Source: Acinetobacter sp. ANC 3832 (lineage in GTDB: Bacteria > Pseudomonadota > Gammaproteobacteria > Pseudomonadales > Moraxellaceae). Taken from it: DNA of 64,000 nucleotides. The notes under the pieces were generated by a model. It was given only the letters and a program-made list of their open reading frames with translations. It was not told the origin of the DNA and ran no database searches. Position 1 is the stretch's first letter. Every line of letters begins with the position of its first letter. The DNA lies in contig NZ_NEGJ01000003.1 in assembly GCF_002135415.1 (NCBI RefSeq), positions 1-64,000 on the forward strand, read 5' to 3'. This document shows positions 44,388-54,162 of the stretch, one piece after another. A program made the position numbers and the translations under genes.

Positions 44388-45686
44388 TCAATGCTTTAAC
44401 AGTGAACTTGGATCGATATTTTGCACCATCTGTAAACGTTGGTCTGCATAAATATCTGTATATGGTGCAAGAACGCGCATAAATCGATCAAAATACAGCA
44501 TTTGTTTAAACAATAAGGCAAAATCACGTGGGAATTTAATACCGTGACGCTCACCAACACCGACCATGTCCATCATAATGTCGTTTAAATCTGCTGGATT
44601 TGAAGTCAAAATTTGCTGTGGATCAGCCATCAGCACACCACTAAACAAGCGCTCTAAATCTGCGGCTAAAACTTGGGTATCAATTTGTTGACTGGTCATG
44701 CCCATTTTGAGCATATTATCAGCCATTGCAACATAGTCTGTTTTTTGCAACGCATCCATAAAGGCCATACAGGCTGTCCATACCACAGGATTCAACTGTC
44801 CGACAATACCAAAATCAATAAAACCGATGCGACCATCTTCAAGCAACATTAGATTGCCTGCATGTAAATCTGCATGGAAAGATTTACACATCATCAAACT
44901 ACCAAACCAAGTATTCATCGCTGTGATTAACACTTGTGAAGGGTCTTTTGCCACTTTTTTTACCACTTCAAAATCAGTCAATGGTACGCCATATAAGCGT
45001 TGCATGGTCAATACGCGACGCGTTGAATATTGATGATAAACTTTAGGCGCTGTTGCTGCATTATTTTGCGATACGTTCAAATAATCAACAAAATCATCAA
45101 GATTCTGTGCTTCTTCAATAAAGTCAACTTCACGTACCATGCGCGTTTTAATTTCATCAACAATATCTGCAAGTGAAGCAAATTTCGCTTTCGGTACAAG
45201 TCTTTCAAAAACTTTAGTTGCCCAATGCAGTACGCTTAAATCGGTATAGAGAATGGTTTCTACACCAGGTTTTTGTACTTTAATCACAACATCTTCGCCG
45301 CTAACCAGCTTCGCTGCATGCACTTGGGCAATCGATGCTGAAGCAAGTGGTTTTTCTTCAATTGAAGCAAAAATTTCACTTAAATCACGACCTGCAAATT
45401 CCGAAGCCAATACACCTTGCACATAACTGAATGGTAACGATGGAGTTTGGTCTAAACACCCTTGAAACTCTTCCACATATTCACGTGGAAATAATGAAGG
45501 TGTGCTTGCAATGAACTGCCCGAGTTTAATGTACGTTGAACCGAGTGATTCAAATGTTTCTCGCATAAGTTTGGCATTACTCGGTTTTTCAGTGGCATAT
45601 TTAATGCCCGCCTTCGCAGCAATCACAGCCGTTTCCCCAACTCGGGCAACTGAGCGCAGTCCATCTAAGAAGATATTGTTTTTCAT
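44388..45686 (-). CDS. ABC1/UbiB-like atypical kinase
   Basis: 432 residues. UbiB/ADCK family motifs are in place: YIKLGQF (KxGQ), the A-rich nucleotide loop LASASIAQVHAA, VIKVQKPG, the catalytic FHADLHAGNL and GFIDFGI. The C-terminal membrane helices of true UbiB are absent or weak and the protein is about 110 residues shorter, so a UbiB paralogue of the ABC1 family is more likely than UbiB itself. These proteins support quinone or lipid metabolism through ATPase activity. Monocistronic. Confidence 0.87.
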   Translation of the reverse strand: MKNNIFLDGLRSVARVGETAVIAAKAGIKYATEKPSNAKLMRETFESLGSTYIKLGQFIASTPSLFPREYVEEFQGCLDQTPSLPFSYVQGVLASEFAGRDLSEIFASIEEKPLASASIAQVHAAKLVSGEDVVIKVQKPGVETILYTDLSVLHWATKVFERLVPKAKFASLADIVDEIKTRMVREVDFIEEAQNLDDFVDYLNVSQNNAATAPKVYHQYSTRRVLTMQRLYGVPLTDFEVVKKVAKDPSQVLITAMNTWFGSLMMCKSFHADLHAGNLMLLEDGRIGFIDFGIVGQLNPVVWTACMAFMDALQKTDYVAMADNMLKMGMTSQQIDTQVLAADLERLFSGVLMADPQQILTSNPADLNDIMMDMVGVGERHGIKFPRDFALLFKQMLYFDRFMRVLAPYTDIYADQRLQMVQNIDPSSLLKH

Positions 45687-45725
45687 AATGTCTAAGTAGC
45701 ATCAAATTTATTGGAGTGTAGCAAA

Positions 45726-46517
45726 TTAATCGATGTTTGCAGTATGACTTGCCTGACAGTTTGGACAATCTATTTCTTTTTCAAAAGCTAAAATTCGTTG
45801 TTTCATTGTTAAACCATCCCAAAGTAACAGTTTTTGCTTGAGTGGTGTCATTCCTAAGCCTAAAAATAATAATGCATGATGTGCTTGTAAACTTGCCATC
45901 ACATTCGGCGTGGTTGCCAATACGCCTGAATCTGCACAGCGGAAACTTTCATTAATATGCTGTTCTTTTGGAAAGAGGCATTCATAACAAGCTGAATCCC
46001 CTTCGACCATCAATAACTGCCCTTGAAACGCAATGGCTGATGCGCTGATGAGTGGCACGTTCAACTGAGTACAGATTTGATTAACCAAATAGCGTGTCGT
46101 GAAATTATCACATCCATCTAAAACCAAGTCTTGTGATGCTATCAAGTCCGTAGCATTACTTTCATCAAGCTTAGCTACATAGCTTTCTACATGAATATTC
46201 GGATTAACCTGCTGTAAACGCTTTGCTAAAATTTCTGCTTTATAAAAACCAATATCTTGTTCTGTATATGCAATCTGACGTTGTAAATTACTCATCTCAA
46301 TGCTGTCAGCATCTATTAAAGCGATTTTTCCTACACCTGCACGTGCGAGTAACTCAGCTGTAGTACAACCTATTCCACCACAACCAACGATTAAAACATT
46401 GGCGAGTTTAAGCTTTTCCTGCGCTTCGATATCCCACTCATCAAGAAGGATCTGACGAGAATAGAGATGCATTTCGGATTCTGTGAGTTCTAAATCTGTT
46501 TCGGTCTGATCAATCAC
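45726..46517 (-). CDS. moeB: MoeB/ThiF-type adenylyltransferase
   Basis: 263 residues: YSRQILLDEWDIEAQEKL, the nucleotide loop VLIVGCGGIGCTTAELLARAGVG, DADSIEMSNLQRQIAY and DGCDNFTTRYLVN are E1-like marks. The zinc ligands are CYECLF and CPNC. No rhodanese domain follows. It adenylates the C-terminal glycine of a small sulfur carrier, MoaD in molybdopterin synthesis or ThiS in thiamine synthesis; the two cannot be separated here because neither pathway is adjacent. Confidence 0.85.
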   Translation of the reverse strand: MIDQTETDLELTESEMHLYSRQILLDEWDIEAQEKLKLANVLIVGCGGIGCTTAELLARAGVGKIALIDADSIEMSNLQRQIAYTEQDIGFYKAEILAKRLQQVNPNIHVESYVAKLDESNATDLIASQDLVLDGCDNFTTRYLVNQICTQLNVPLISASAIAFQGQLLMVEGDSACYECLFPKEQHINESFRCADSGVLATTPNVMASLQAHHALLFLGLGMTPLKQKLLLWDGLTMKQRILAFEKEIDCPNCQASHTANID

Positions 46518-46749
46518 GTATTTAGCCTATTACATTTTTGTTCGTATCAATAGCATGGATTATAAAGGAATTAGCTGATTGCTCTAGTGAAACTCTTTAA
46601 CAGTTGCTATTTTTTACCCCAATATTTTAAGCGCTCTTTAACAGCTTAATAAAATCAATAAGTTATACAACCTTAAAACAACTTTGGTTATTTGTTGCAT
46701 TTTATACTTATCCTATTGTTATTTTTATGGTTTATCACTTAATATTACT
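46518..46749 (+). other. AT-rich region before the CRISPR mini-array (possible leader)
   Basis: About 230 bases, strongly AT-rich, with a TATACT box at 46703-46708. It stands on the 5' side of the repeats in their canonical orientation, where a CRISPR leader would be. Its similarity to any known I-F leader cannot be judged by eye. Confidence 0.35.
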
Positions 46750-46837
46750 GTTCACTGCCATGTAGGCAGCTTAGAAAATACTAAAAACCCATTCTCCTTT
46801 CAATGTGTAGTTCACTGCCATGTAGGCAGCTTAGAAA
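46750..46837 (+). CRISPR. Orphan mini-array, type I-F-like, two repeats and one spacer
   Basis: Two identical 28-base repeats (46750-46777 and 46810-46837) begin GTTCACTGCCATGTAGGCAG and end CTTAGAAA, with the short stem CTGCC/GGCAG. They flank one 32-base spacer (46778-46809). The repeat length, GTTCACTGCC start, AGAAA end and 32-base spacer all match type I-F arrays. No cas gene is within the window, so any processing would need Cas6f from elsewhere in the genome. It could be a relic, a minimal array or a regulatory mini-array. Confidence 0.85.
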
Positions 46838-47009
46838 GCTAAAACCAATTTATACTTTCTACATGAGTTTTTTCTAAATTTTATGCAAAAAATAAAAACG
46901 TCTTTTTCAAATTAAATTTCTATAAAGGAGTATGATAAATCAATGTTTTTAGCAACATAAAGACTCCAAATATTACTCTATTGTTATTTTTGAAGTGAAA
47001 AGGAAGTCC

Positions 47010-48161
47010 ATGCAAAAATTACTACAATCAAAATACTTTCAAACAATCGCTCTTATCCCACTTATACTCACAGTAAGTAGCTGTGCTTCCACTACATCTA
47101 AAAACCAAAATCTTGCTCCACCTAATCATCTTAATACGATTCAATATCCCAATATTGATCAACAATTAGGAGAAAAACTATATCCCAATGAACAAATGGT
47201 CGCTAAAGAGATTGCAGATATTATTGAAAACTCTATTCGTAAACAATACTCCTCAACAACAGCTCTTCGTGATGCCCATCCTAAAGCACATGGTTGCGTT
47301 CAAGCAGAGTTCCATGTCTTAGAAAATCTGCCAAGTCGTTTTGCTCAAGGCATTTTTATTCCAGGTAAAACATATAAAGCATGGATTAGATTTTCAAATG
47401 GTTCTCATGATGCAACACAGCCAGATATTAAAAAAGATGCACGTGGGATGGCCATCAAAATTTTAAATGTTTCAGGAAAGAAAATTTTAGAAGGCGAAGA
47501 ACAAGCGACGACTCAAGACTTCATTATGATTAATCATCCTGTCTTTTTCGCGAATGACCCCAATCGCTATATGTCACTCATGCATGATGTAAACAGTGAA
47601 AGTTCACTTAAAAAACTTCATATTCCTTTTGCACTGGGTTTAAAAGGAACGAAGATTGCACTAGATTTAAATACAAGAATTTCGAATCCACTACAAGCAC
47701 GATATTGGTCAATGGTTCCCTATCAACTTGGAATAGATGCTGATCGTCAAGCTGTCAAATATTCAGCTCGTGCTTGCTCAAAAGCTCTAGATGCGATTCC
47801 TAATAAACCTAATGATAATTATTTGAGAGATGCGCTACGAACTAACTTAGAAAAAGAAGATGCTTGCATGGAATTTCTCATTCAGCCTAGAACTTCAGAC
47901 AAATTAGCTGTCGAAGACTCAATGACTGAGTGGCAAGAAAAGCAAGCTCCTTTTTATAAAGTCGCTACGATTCGTATTCCTAAACAAGTTTTTGATACAG
48001 CTGAACAGAACAAGTTTTGTGAAAATCTTTCGTTTACACCATGGCATGCTTTACCTGAACATAGACCTCTTGGTGTAACAAACCGACTTCGTAAAGTTAT
48101 TTATGAGCGTATCAGTAAAGTTCGACATGAAATGAATGCTACGCAGATGGTAGAACCATAA
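47010..48161 (+). CDS. Catalase-fold (SrpA-like) lipoprotein
   Basis: 383 residues from ATG 47010 after AAAAGGAAG; a GTG at 46995 is less likely. A lipoprotein signal ends in LTVSSC, so the protein is probably membrane-anchored in the periplasm. The catalase-like heme domain follows: HGCVQAEFHVLENLPSRFA, KAWIRFSNGSHD, DARGMAIKIL, QDFIMINHPVFF and the proximal region ARYWSMVPYQLG. Such small catalase-like proteins often have peroxidase rather than catalase activity. It lies just 3' of the CRISPR mini-array. Function inferred from fold only. Confidence 0.82.
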   Translation: MQKLLQSKYFQTIALIPLILTVSSCASTTSKNQNLAPPNHLNTIQYPNIDQQLGEKLYPNEQMVAKEIADIIENSIRKQYSSTTALRDAHPKAHGCVQAEFHVLENLPSRFAQGIFIPGKTYKAWIRFSNGSHDATQPDIKKDARGMAIKILNVSGKKILEGEEQATTQDFIMINHPVFFANDPNRYMSLMHDVNSESSLKKLHIPFALGLKGTKIALDLNTRISNPLQARYWSMVPYQLGIDADRQAVKYSARACSKALDAIPNKPNDNYLRDALRTNLEKEDACMEFLIQPRTSDKLAVEDSMTEWQEKQAPFYKVATIRIPKQVFDTAEQNKFCENLSFTPWHALPEHRPLGVTNRLRKVIYERISKVRHEMNATQMVEP

Positions 48162-48326
48162 AGGAATTTCATTTTACTAAACTCGAAATCATGAACTTGA
48201 ACGAGAAACTAAATTTTTTAATCTTGTTAAAATTTCACTAAAAATATTGGTGCAGATTTGTATTTATAATATCCAAAAAATGAGGAATATAAAGATAATA
48301 AGGATAATTTGCGTAATTCTGATATT

Positions 48327-48353
48327 AAAACACTCTCACCTGGAGAGTGTTTT
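48327..48353. terminator. Terminator between the catalase-like gene and yceI
   Basis: Stem AAACACTCTC / GAGAGTGTTT with a five-base loop. It lies between two convergent genes and can serve both. Confidence 0.75.
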
Positions 48354-48382
48354 GAAAATATAAGCATATGCTTTATAAAGTA

Positions 48383-48961
48383 TTACTTAGCAACAGATGC
48401 TTCAGTTGTAATATTTACAGTAATCTTGTCACCTACATTCGGTACATAGTTACCAATACCAAATGCTGAACGATCAAATGTAGTCGTTGCATTAAAACCT
48501 ACAGATTGAGCTTTAGTCATTGGATGTTCGCCTTGTTTATTTAAAACTGCATCCAATACCACAGGTTTAGTCACACCTTTTACAGTTAAATTACCTGTGA
48601 TTTTGTATTTATTTTTACCTAAAGACTGTACTTTGGTACTTTTAAACGTAATGTTTGGGAATTTTGCTGCATCAAACCATGCTTCTTGTTGAAATTCTTT
48701 ATCTAAAGCAGGAACATTGGTATTAACACTGCTTAATGGAATCGTTACATCGACAGATGAATTGGCAGGTTTTTCATTATCTACATTAATGGTACCTGTA
48801 ATATCACTGAAGTTCGCAGATGGTGTAGAAAAACCAAAGTGATTCCATGTAAATACAGTCGCTGTATGGGTAGGATCGATTTGATATGCAACTGGTTTTG
48901 CAAAAGAGAATGTCGCTGCTGTTGCTACCGCTAAACCTAATGTTAATGCTTTAATGTTCAT
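48383..48961 (-). CDS. YceI-family periplasmic lipid-binding protein
   Basis: 192 residues with a clear signal peptide (LGLAVATAATFSFA, cleaved near residue 21). The lipocalin-like YceI fold is seen in YQIDPTHTATVFTWNHFGFS, TGTINVD, FDAAKFPNITFKST, the strand KITGNLTVKGVTKPVVLD and FDRSAFGIGNY. By family it binds isoprenoid or fatty lipids in the periplasm. Monocistronic. Intact. Confidence 0.92.
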   Translation of the reverse strand: MNIKALTLGLAVATAATFSFAKPVAYQIDPTHTATVFTWNHFGFSTPSANFSDITGTINVDNEKPANSSVDVTIPLSSVNTNVPALDKEFQQEAWFDAAKFPNITFKSTKVQSLGKNKYKITGNLTVKGVTKPVVLDAVLNKQGEHPMTKAQSVGFNATTTFDRSAFGIGNYVPNVGDKITVNITTEASVAK

Positions 48962-49275
48962 GTTTTTTATCTCGCTTTAGAATGATGATTAGTTTATACC
49001 TTATCGATTTTAATGCACTCATATCAATAAAACGATATGTTTCATTATTAGAACGATTCTCTTTCATTACACATCACATATAGATAAAAAATTCACTATC
49101 ACATTGATAAGAAATAAATTATTAAAATTAAGTATATAATTAACATTCTTAATCCTGAGTATTAGTAAACTTAATTTATATTCTGTGAAGTATTTTATAC
49201 AAAAAACCTACAGTCGAATCAAAGCATAAAGCGTTGTATATCAATATATATTTCTAATTTTAAGAAGATGCACAA
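48962..49275. other. Divergent intergenic region yceI / osmC-like
   Basis: 314 AT-rich bases that must carry both divergent promoters. I see no clear operator or structured RNA. Confidence 0.3.
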
Positions 49276-49683
49276 ATGATTCATTCTGTATTGGCTCAAA
49301 GTACAACGACACCCTATCGTGTCACACTTACTAATCCACAAGGGCATATCTGGTATGTCGATGAACCTATAGAGAAAGGTGGTGCAGACTCTGCTCCAAA
49401 CCCAATGCAGTTATTACTTTCTGCTTTAGGTGCGTGTACTACAGTAACCTTGCAAATGTATGCAGACCATAAACAAATTAAACTCGAACATGTACAGGTA
49501 GATTTAGCTTTAAATCCCAATGGAGAGCCTGAAGCTGGGCAAAATATCATTGAGCGTAAAATTACTTTAAAGGGTGATTTCACAGAAGATCAGCATAAAC
49601 GTCTATTAAAAGTTGCAGAAAGCTGTCCTGTACATAAATTATTGACGTCGAATATTCAAATTCAGACGGAATTAGATATATAA
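49276..49683 (+). CDS. OsmC/Ohr-family protein
   Basis: 135 residues. OsmC-type marks: the loop GGADSAPNPMQLLLSALGAC with the first redox cysteine (about residue 54) and AESCPVHKLL with the second near 115. The family reduces organic peroxides via this Cys pair. This is the YhfA-like subgroup rather than Ohr, judged by its short length and sequence order. AAGAAG upstream of the ATG. Confidence 0.88.
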   Translation: MIHSVLAQSTTTPYRVTLTNPQGHIWYVDEPIEKGGADSAPNPMQLLLSALGACTTVTLQMYADHKQIKLEHVQVDLALNPNGEPEAGQNIIERKITLKGDFTEDQHKRLLKVAESCPVHKLLTSNIQIQTELDI

Positions 49684-49863
49684 CAACTTTTTGTATTCTT
49701 AAATATTAGATCAATTGATTCCCTGTCTTTTAAAGTAAAAAATAACTGATCGCGATGTGTAATTAGAATGCAAATCTTGGGTTTCTATAAGTGAAAAAAG
49801 CTATTAGGACTATAAATCATTCACTATCAATTAGCAGTTATTTTTATAAGTCTAGAAAAAACT

Positions 49864-49884
49864 AAAGCCCCAACTGGGGCCTTT
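49864..49884 (-). terminator. Terminator of the 71-residue gene
   Basis: Stem GCCCC/GGGGC with an AACT loop, flanked by AAA and CTTT, 16 bases after the stop at 49900. Confidence 0.65.
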
Positions 49885-49899
49885 ACAACTTGTACAGTC

Positions 49900-50115
49900 T
49901 TACAACTTTTCAACCAATACACGGTCAATCTGTTTTAAACCTGTATGTTTTTCACGGTTTTGACGACGAACTTTAATGATTTTCTCTTCATCTAAGTCTT
50001 TCAACATCAACACAACAGCCATCATCGACTCAAGAGGGAGATCTTGACCAATCCACTTCTGCTCACCGGCGTCCATCAGGGTAATTTCATCATTAATCTG
50101 ATTATACAAGCTCAT
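49900..50115 (-). CDS. Small soluble protein of unknown function
   Basis: 71 residues, MSLYNQINDEITLMDAGEQK onward, predominantly helical with a basic centre (KVRRQNREKHTG). The ATG has TGAGGAAAA upstream. It has its own terminator and lies downstream of tkt with about 175 bases between. No domain recognised. Confidence 0.65.
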   Translation of the reverse strand: MSLYNQINDEITLMDAGEQKWIGQDLPLESMMAVVLMLKDLDEEKIIKVRRQNREKHTGLKQIDRVLVEKL

Positions 50116-50242
50116 ATTTTCCTCACTTATGGCGAATGAATACCATATTTAAATGCATACTCAATGAATCGCATCACTATATACCTATTGATAAAAACTA
50201 CCAGTAAAATTTCATCTAAAAGCAAACAATAATTGCATCATA

Positions 50243-50270
50243 AAAAAACGCCCCTTAAGGAGCGTTTTTA
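50243..50270 (-). terminator. Terminator of tkt
   Basis: Stem AAAAACGC / GCGTTTTT around CCCTTAAGGA, 20 bases beyond the tkt stop. Confidence 0.75.
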
Positions 50271-50289
50271 AATCACTTAAATCTTTCGA

Positions 50290-52278
50290 TTAAGCTGTAA
50301 TTTCATTCACTGCTGCTACAACGGCATCCGTTGTAATACCAAAGTGTTTGTACAAGTCTTTGGCAGGTGCAGATTCACCATACGTCGTCATACCAATCAC
50401 ACGACCATCAAGACCAACAAATTTCCACCAGTAGTCTACATGTGCAGCTTCAACAGCAACACGCGCACGGATATTAGCAGGAAGTACAGCTTCACGGTAA
50501 GCAGCATCTTGCTTCACAAATTCTTCCGCACATGGCATAGACACAACGCGCACGCCATCAAGCTGTGCATAGGCTTCCATTGCCAAAGAAACTTCTGAAC
50601 CAGTTGCAATGATAATGGCTTTTAATTCGCCTTTTTCTTCAGCCAATACATAACCACCCTTCGCAACATTCTCAATTTGAACTTGAGTACGTGTTTGGAA
50701 TGGTAAATTTTGACGAGAGAAAATCAATGCACTTGGACCTTCAGCACGTGTTAATGCAGATTTCCAAGAAATTGCGGCTTCAACAGTGTCACATGGGCGC
50801 CATGTATTTAAGTTTGGCGTACCACGTAAAGATGCAATTTGTTCTACAGGTTGATGTGTAGGACCATCTTCACCTAGACCAATAGAGTCATGCGTATAGA
50901 CATGAATCACGCGTTGTTTCATCAATGCAGACATACGTACTGCATTACGTGCATATTCCATAAACATCAAGAATGTTGCAACGTAAGGAATGAAACCACC
51001 ATGAAGTGCTACACCATTGGCAATTGCAGTCATACCGAATTCACGTACACCATAATGTACGTAGTTACCTGCTGGATTGTCCTGTACACCGACACAACCT
51101 TTCCAAAGCGTCAGGTTAGAACCTGCAAGGTCAGCAGAACCACCTAATAATTCAGGAAGTAATGGACCGAATGCTTGAAGTGTATTTTGGCTTGCTTTAC
51201 GTGTTGCAATGGTTTCAGCTTTTGCATTGGTTTCAGCAATAAAAGCATCTGCCTGAGCCACGAATTCAGCAGGTAAATCACCATTTGCACGGCGTTTTAA
51301 TTCTGCGGCTTCTGTTGGATATTTTGCTGCATATTGAGCAAATACTTCATTCCAAGCAGCTTCAGATTTTGCACCTTTGTCTTTTGCATCCCAAGCTGCA
51401 TAAACATCAGCAGGAATAACAAATGCTTCTTCTTTCCAACCCAATGCTTCACGAGTTAATGCAATTTCATCATTACCCAGTGGAGCACCGTGACAATCTT
51501 CTTTGCCTTGTTTATTTGGCGAACCTAAACCAATAATGGTTTTACACATGATGAGTGTAGGTTTCTTGGTTTCAGCTTTTGCTTCTAAAGTTGCAGCACG
51601 TAATGCATCAGCATCATGACCATCAACTTTCAGCACTTGCCAACCGTAAGCTAAGAAACGTTGTTCTGTATCATCAGAGAACCAACCTTCTACTTCACCG
51701 TCAATTGAAATACCGTTGTCATCATAATAAGCAACAAGCTTACCAAGACCTAAAGTACCTGCCAATGAACATGCTTCATGAGAAACACCTTCCATTAAAC
51801 AACCATCACCTAAGAAGCAATAAGTGAAATGATCAACAACTTGAATATCTTCTTTATTGAATTGAGCAGCTAAGGTTTTCTCAGCAAGAGCAAAACCAAC
51901 AGCATTCGCAATCCCCTGACCCAATGGACCAGTCGTGGTTTCAATACCCGGTGCATAACCTAATTCTGGGTGACCTGGTGTTTTTGAATGCAATTGACGG
52001 AATTGTTTAAGATCTTCAATTGAAAGCGCATAACCGGTCAAATGTAATAATGCATATTGAAGCATTGAACCATGACCATTTGACAATACAAAACGGTCGC
52101 GATTCGCCCATTGTGGGTTTGTTGGATTGTGATTTAAAAACTCACGCCAAACAACATCAGCGATATCTGCCATCCCCATTGGAGCACCTGGATGTCCAGA
52201 ATTTGCTTTTTGCACAGCATCCATTGCTAATACACGAATTGCGTTGGCAATACGACGTTCATTCAGCGGGGTTGTCAT
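50290..52278 (-). CDS. tkt: Transketolase
   Basis: 662 residues, the family length. Thiamine diphosphate binding is shown by [14 protein letters not shown] and [16 protein letters not shown]. Substrate residues are in [15 protein letters not shown], and the transketolase motif of the pyrimidine domain is [17 protein letters not shown]. It moves two-carbon units in the non-oxidative pentose phosphate pathway. Monocistronic, with its own terminator. Intact. Confidence 0.97.
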   Translation of the reverse strand: MTTPLNERRIANAIRVLAMDAVQKANSGHPGAPMGMADIADVVWREFLNHNPTNPQWANRDRFVLSNGHGSMLQYALLHLTGYALSIEDLKQFRQLHSKTPGHPELGYAPGIETTTGPLGQGIANAVGFALAEKTLAAQFNKEDIQVVDHFTYCFLGDGCLMEGVSHEACSLAGTLGLGKLVAYYDDNGISIDGEVEGWFSDDTEQRFLAYGWQVLKVDGHDADALRAATLEAKAETKKPTLIMCKTIIGLGSPNKQGKEDCHGAPLGNDEIALTREALGWKEEAFVIPADVYAAWDAKDKGAKSEAAWNEVFAQYAAKYPTEAAELKRRANGDLPAEFVAQADAFIAETNAKAETIATRKASQNTLQAFGPLLPELLGGSADLAGSNLTLWKGCVGVQDNPAGNYVHYGVREFGMTAIANGVALHGGFIPYVATFLMFMEYARNAVRMSALMKQRVIHVYTHDSIGLGEDGPTHQPVEQIASLRGTPNLNTWRPCDTVEAAISWKSALTRAEGPSALIFSRQNLPFQTRTQVQIENVAKGGYVLAEEKGELKAIIIATGSEVSLAMEAYAQLDGVRVVSMPCAEEFVKQDAAYREAVLPANIRARVAVEAAHVDYWWKFVGLDGRVIGMTTYGESAPAKDLYKHFGITTDAVVAAVNEITA

Positions 52279-52463
52279 AGATCAGAGTCCAATAAGATGA
52301 AAAATAAATAAAGGAAGATGAATAAGTATTCAGAACTGCGTCATATTGTCTTAAAAAAAGCGACTGGGGTAAAGCCTTAACTTTATATTTATGCCCTAAT
52401 GTTTCAAATTGACTAAAAAATACACAAGCCATGCTTCAAATAATACAAAAAGAATGAAGATCC

Positions 52464-53633
52464 TTAATGTGATGCATAGCAAATTTTATTTCGCCCAGAT
52501 GCTTTTGCACGATACAAAGCCAAATCAGCTTCATGCAATGAATTCATTGCAAGCTCTCCTTGCTGCATAAATGCCACTCCCATACTGCCACTGACTTTAA
52601 ATTTGATTTGATCTTTTGATAGATGCTCAATTTGCTGTAATGCATCGTGGCACTTTTCAGCAATGACTTGGGTTTTCTCTATACTTGTATTTTTCAAAAT
52701 AATTAAAAACTCTTCCCCACCAAAGCGTCCAACGATATCTGAATCACGAATCACATTTTTTAGAGCTTCTGCTGTATTTTCTAAGACAAGATCACCCACC
52801 AAATGCCCATAAGTGTCATTCACATCTTTAAAATCATCTAAATCAATCATGATCATGGCATTTATTTGAGTTAAAAATTTATTTCGATCCAATTCAGCCA
52901 ATGCCAAATTCAGCATACGGCGATTATAAATTCCCGTTAGCGCATCAAACTCACTCAAATATGCAATATAATTTTCACGTTCACGCAATTGTTTTAAAAT
53001 AAGTATCAATACTGTTATACATGCGATTAATATCGGGAAACTAAAAAAAGAAGTCGAATTTAACCAAAAAGAATTGAGATAGCTCGGCTCGCCAATCGTT
53101 TTAAAATTAAAAAGAGGCGCATAAGGAATATTACCTTTGAGCGTTGCATCAATAATGATACCAAAACAAACACTTGACAATAAAACAACCGATGCCATCA
53201 CACGGTAATTAAAAAGAATAATACCGACAAATAGATAACAGGCAGTATTCAACATCGTATTTGAAGCAAATATTCCTGCCAAATATCCATCAGGCAATAG
53301 TGTTATTGCAAATAAATTCACACAAAAATAAGGAACGTAATTCTCTATTTCCTTTTTGCCTTTTAGAAAAGACAAAACAATAATCAAGAGAGCAGCAACA
53401 ACAATTTGAATAAGTTCGAAATTTAATTGGAATTTAACAACAGATAGATGAACAAATTGCTGAACATCAATATTCAATAAAATATAAACTTTCCATGAAA
53501 CCCAGAGTATTTTTATCCCAATGAAAAATATAAAAATCAAAATACATCTTTCTACAGGTCCCCAATTCAACACATATGGGTTATCAATCATCCACCTGAG
53601 ACTTTGTTTTAAAGAGTGAATAATTGATGACAT
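52464..53633 (-). CDS. Membrane-bound diguanylate cyclase (GGDEF)
   Basis: 389 residues. Six or seven membrane segments occupy the first 215 residues, without a known sensor signature. A complete GGDEF domain follows: FDALTGIYNRRML, MIMIDLDDFKDVNDTYGH, the active site RFGGEEFLIIL and ADLALYRAKASGRN. It makes cyclic di-GMP at the membrane. The signal sensed is unknown. No RxxD inhibitory site is obvious in front of the active site. Monocistronic. Confidence 0.9.
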   Translation of the reverse strand: MSSIIHSLKQSLRWMIDNPYVLNWGPVERCILIFIFFIGIKILWVSWKVYILLNIDVQQFVHLSVVKFQLNFELIQIVVAALLIIVLSFLKGKKEIENYVPYFCVNLFAITLLPDGYLAGIFASNTMLNTACYLFVGIILFNYRVMASVVLLSSVCFGIIIDATLKGNIPYAPLFNFKTIGEPSYLNSFWLNSTSFFSFPILIACITVLILILKQLRERENYIAYLSEFDALTGIYNRRMLNLALAELDRNKFLTQINAMIMIDLDDFKDVNDTYGHLVGDLVLENTAEALKNVIRDSDIVGRFGGEEFLIILKNTSIEKTQVIAEKCHDALQQIEHLSKDQIKFKVSGSMGVAFMQQGELAMNSLHEADLALYRAKASGRNKICYASH

Positions 53634-54162
53634 ATATAAAGAATCCCCTATAGTTTAAAAGTATTATTTAAAGATATACTTTGTATATACGACATTAAAT
53701 TCATTGATGAAATTTATTTTATTATCTTAAATAATATCTTTTCAATTAACAATAAACTAAAGCATTTAGCCTTATATTTAAATGATTTAATTTGACTAAG
53801 ATTCACAATTCAACTGCTCATTTTTTTACAAATGGCTAAAGTGAATAAATTTCATCTTTCAAAAAAATAAGTGAAATATTTACTCATCCTCATTCGACTC
53901 CCGCTTAAAATGACTCATTGATCACACTATTTCTTAAAAGTAGATTAAACAGCTACACATGATGACTCAACAAGCGTAAATTCAGCTGGATATTAATAAA
54001 TAAAATTTAAAAAAATCGGTATATCAGTTTTATGAATGTCTATATCTATAAAAAAAGCGACGAATTGAAATAATTTCATGCTTTTTAGTCAGGTTAAGCT
54101 AGTCCTAAAGACTAACTCGATGTAACATAATGCGTCTTTTGAATAACTGTGATAGGACTTAC
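53634..54162. promoter_or_regulatory. metK upstream region with a hairpin
   Basis: About 530 bases between the cyclase and metK, divergent. Near metK is a terminator-like structure, AAAAAAGC (54051-54058) pairing with GCTTTTT (54080-54086) around an inner TGAAA/TTTCA stem. A TAGTC/GACTA stem lies 15 bases later (54100-54114). This could end a short transcript or form an attenuator in the metK leader. I recognised no SAM riboswitch. Confidence 0.35.
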
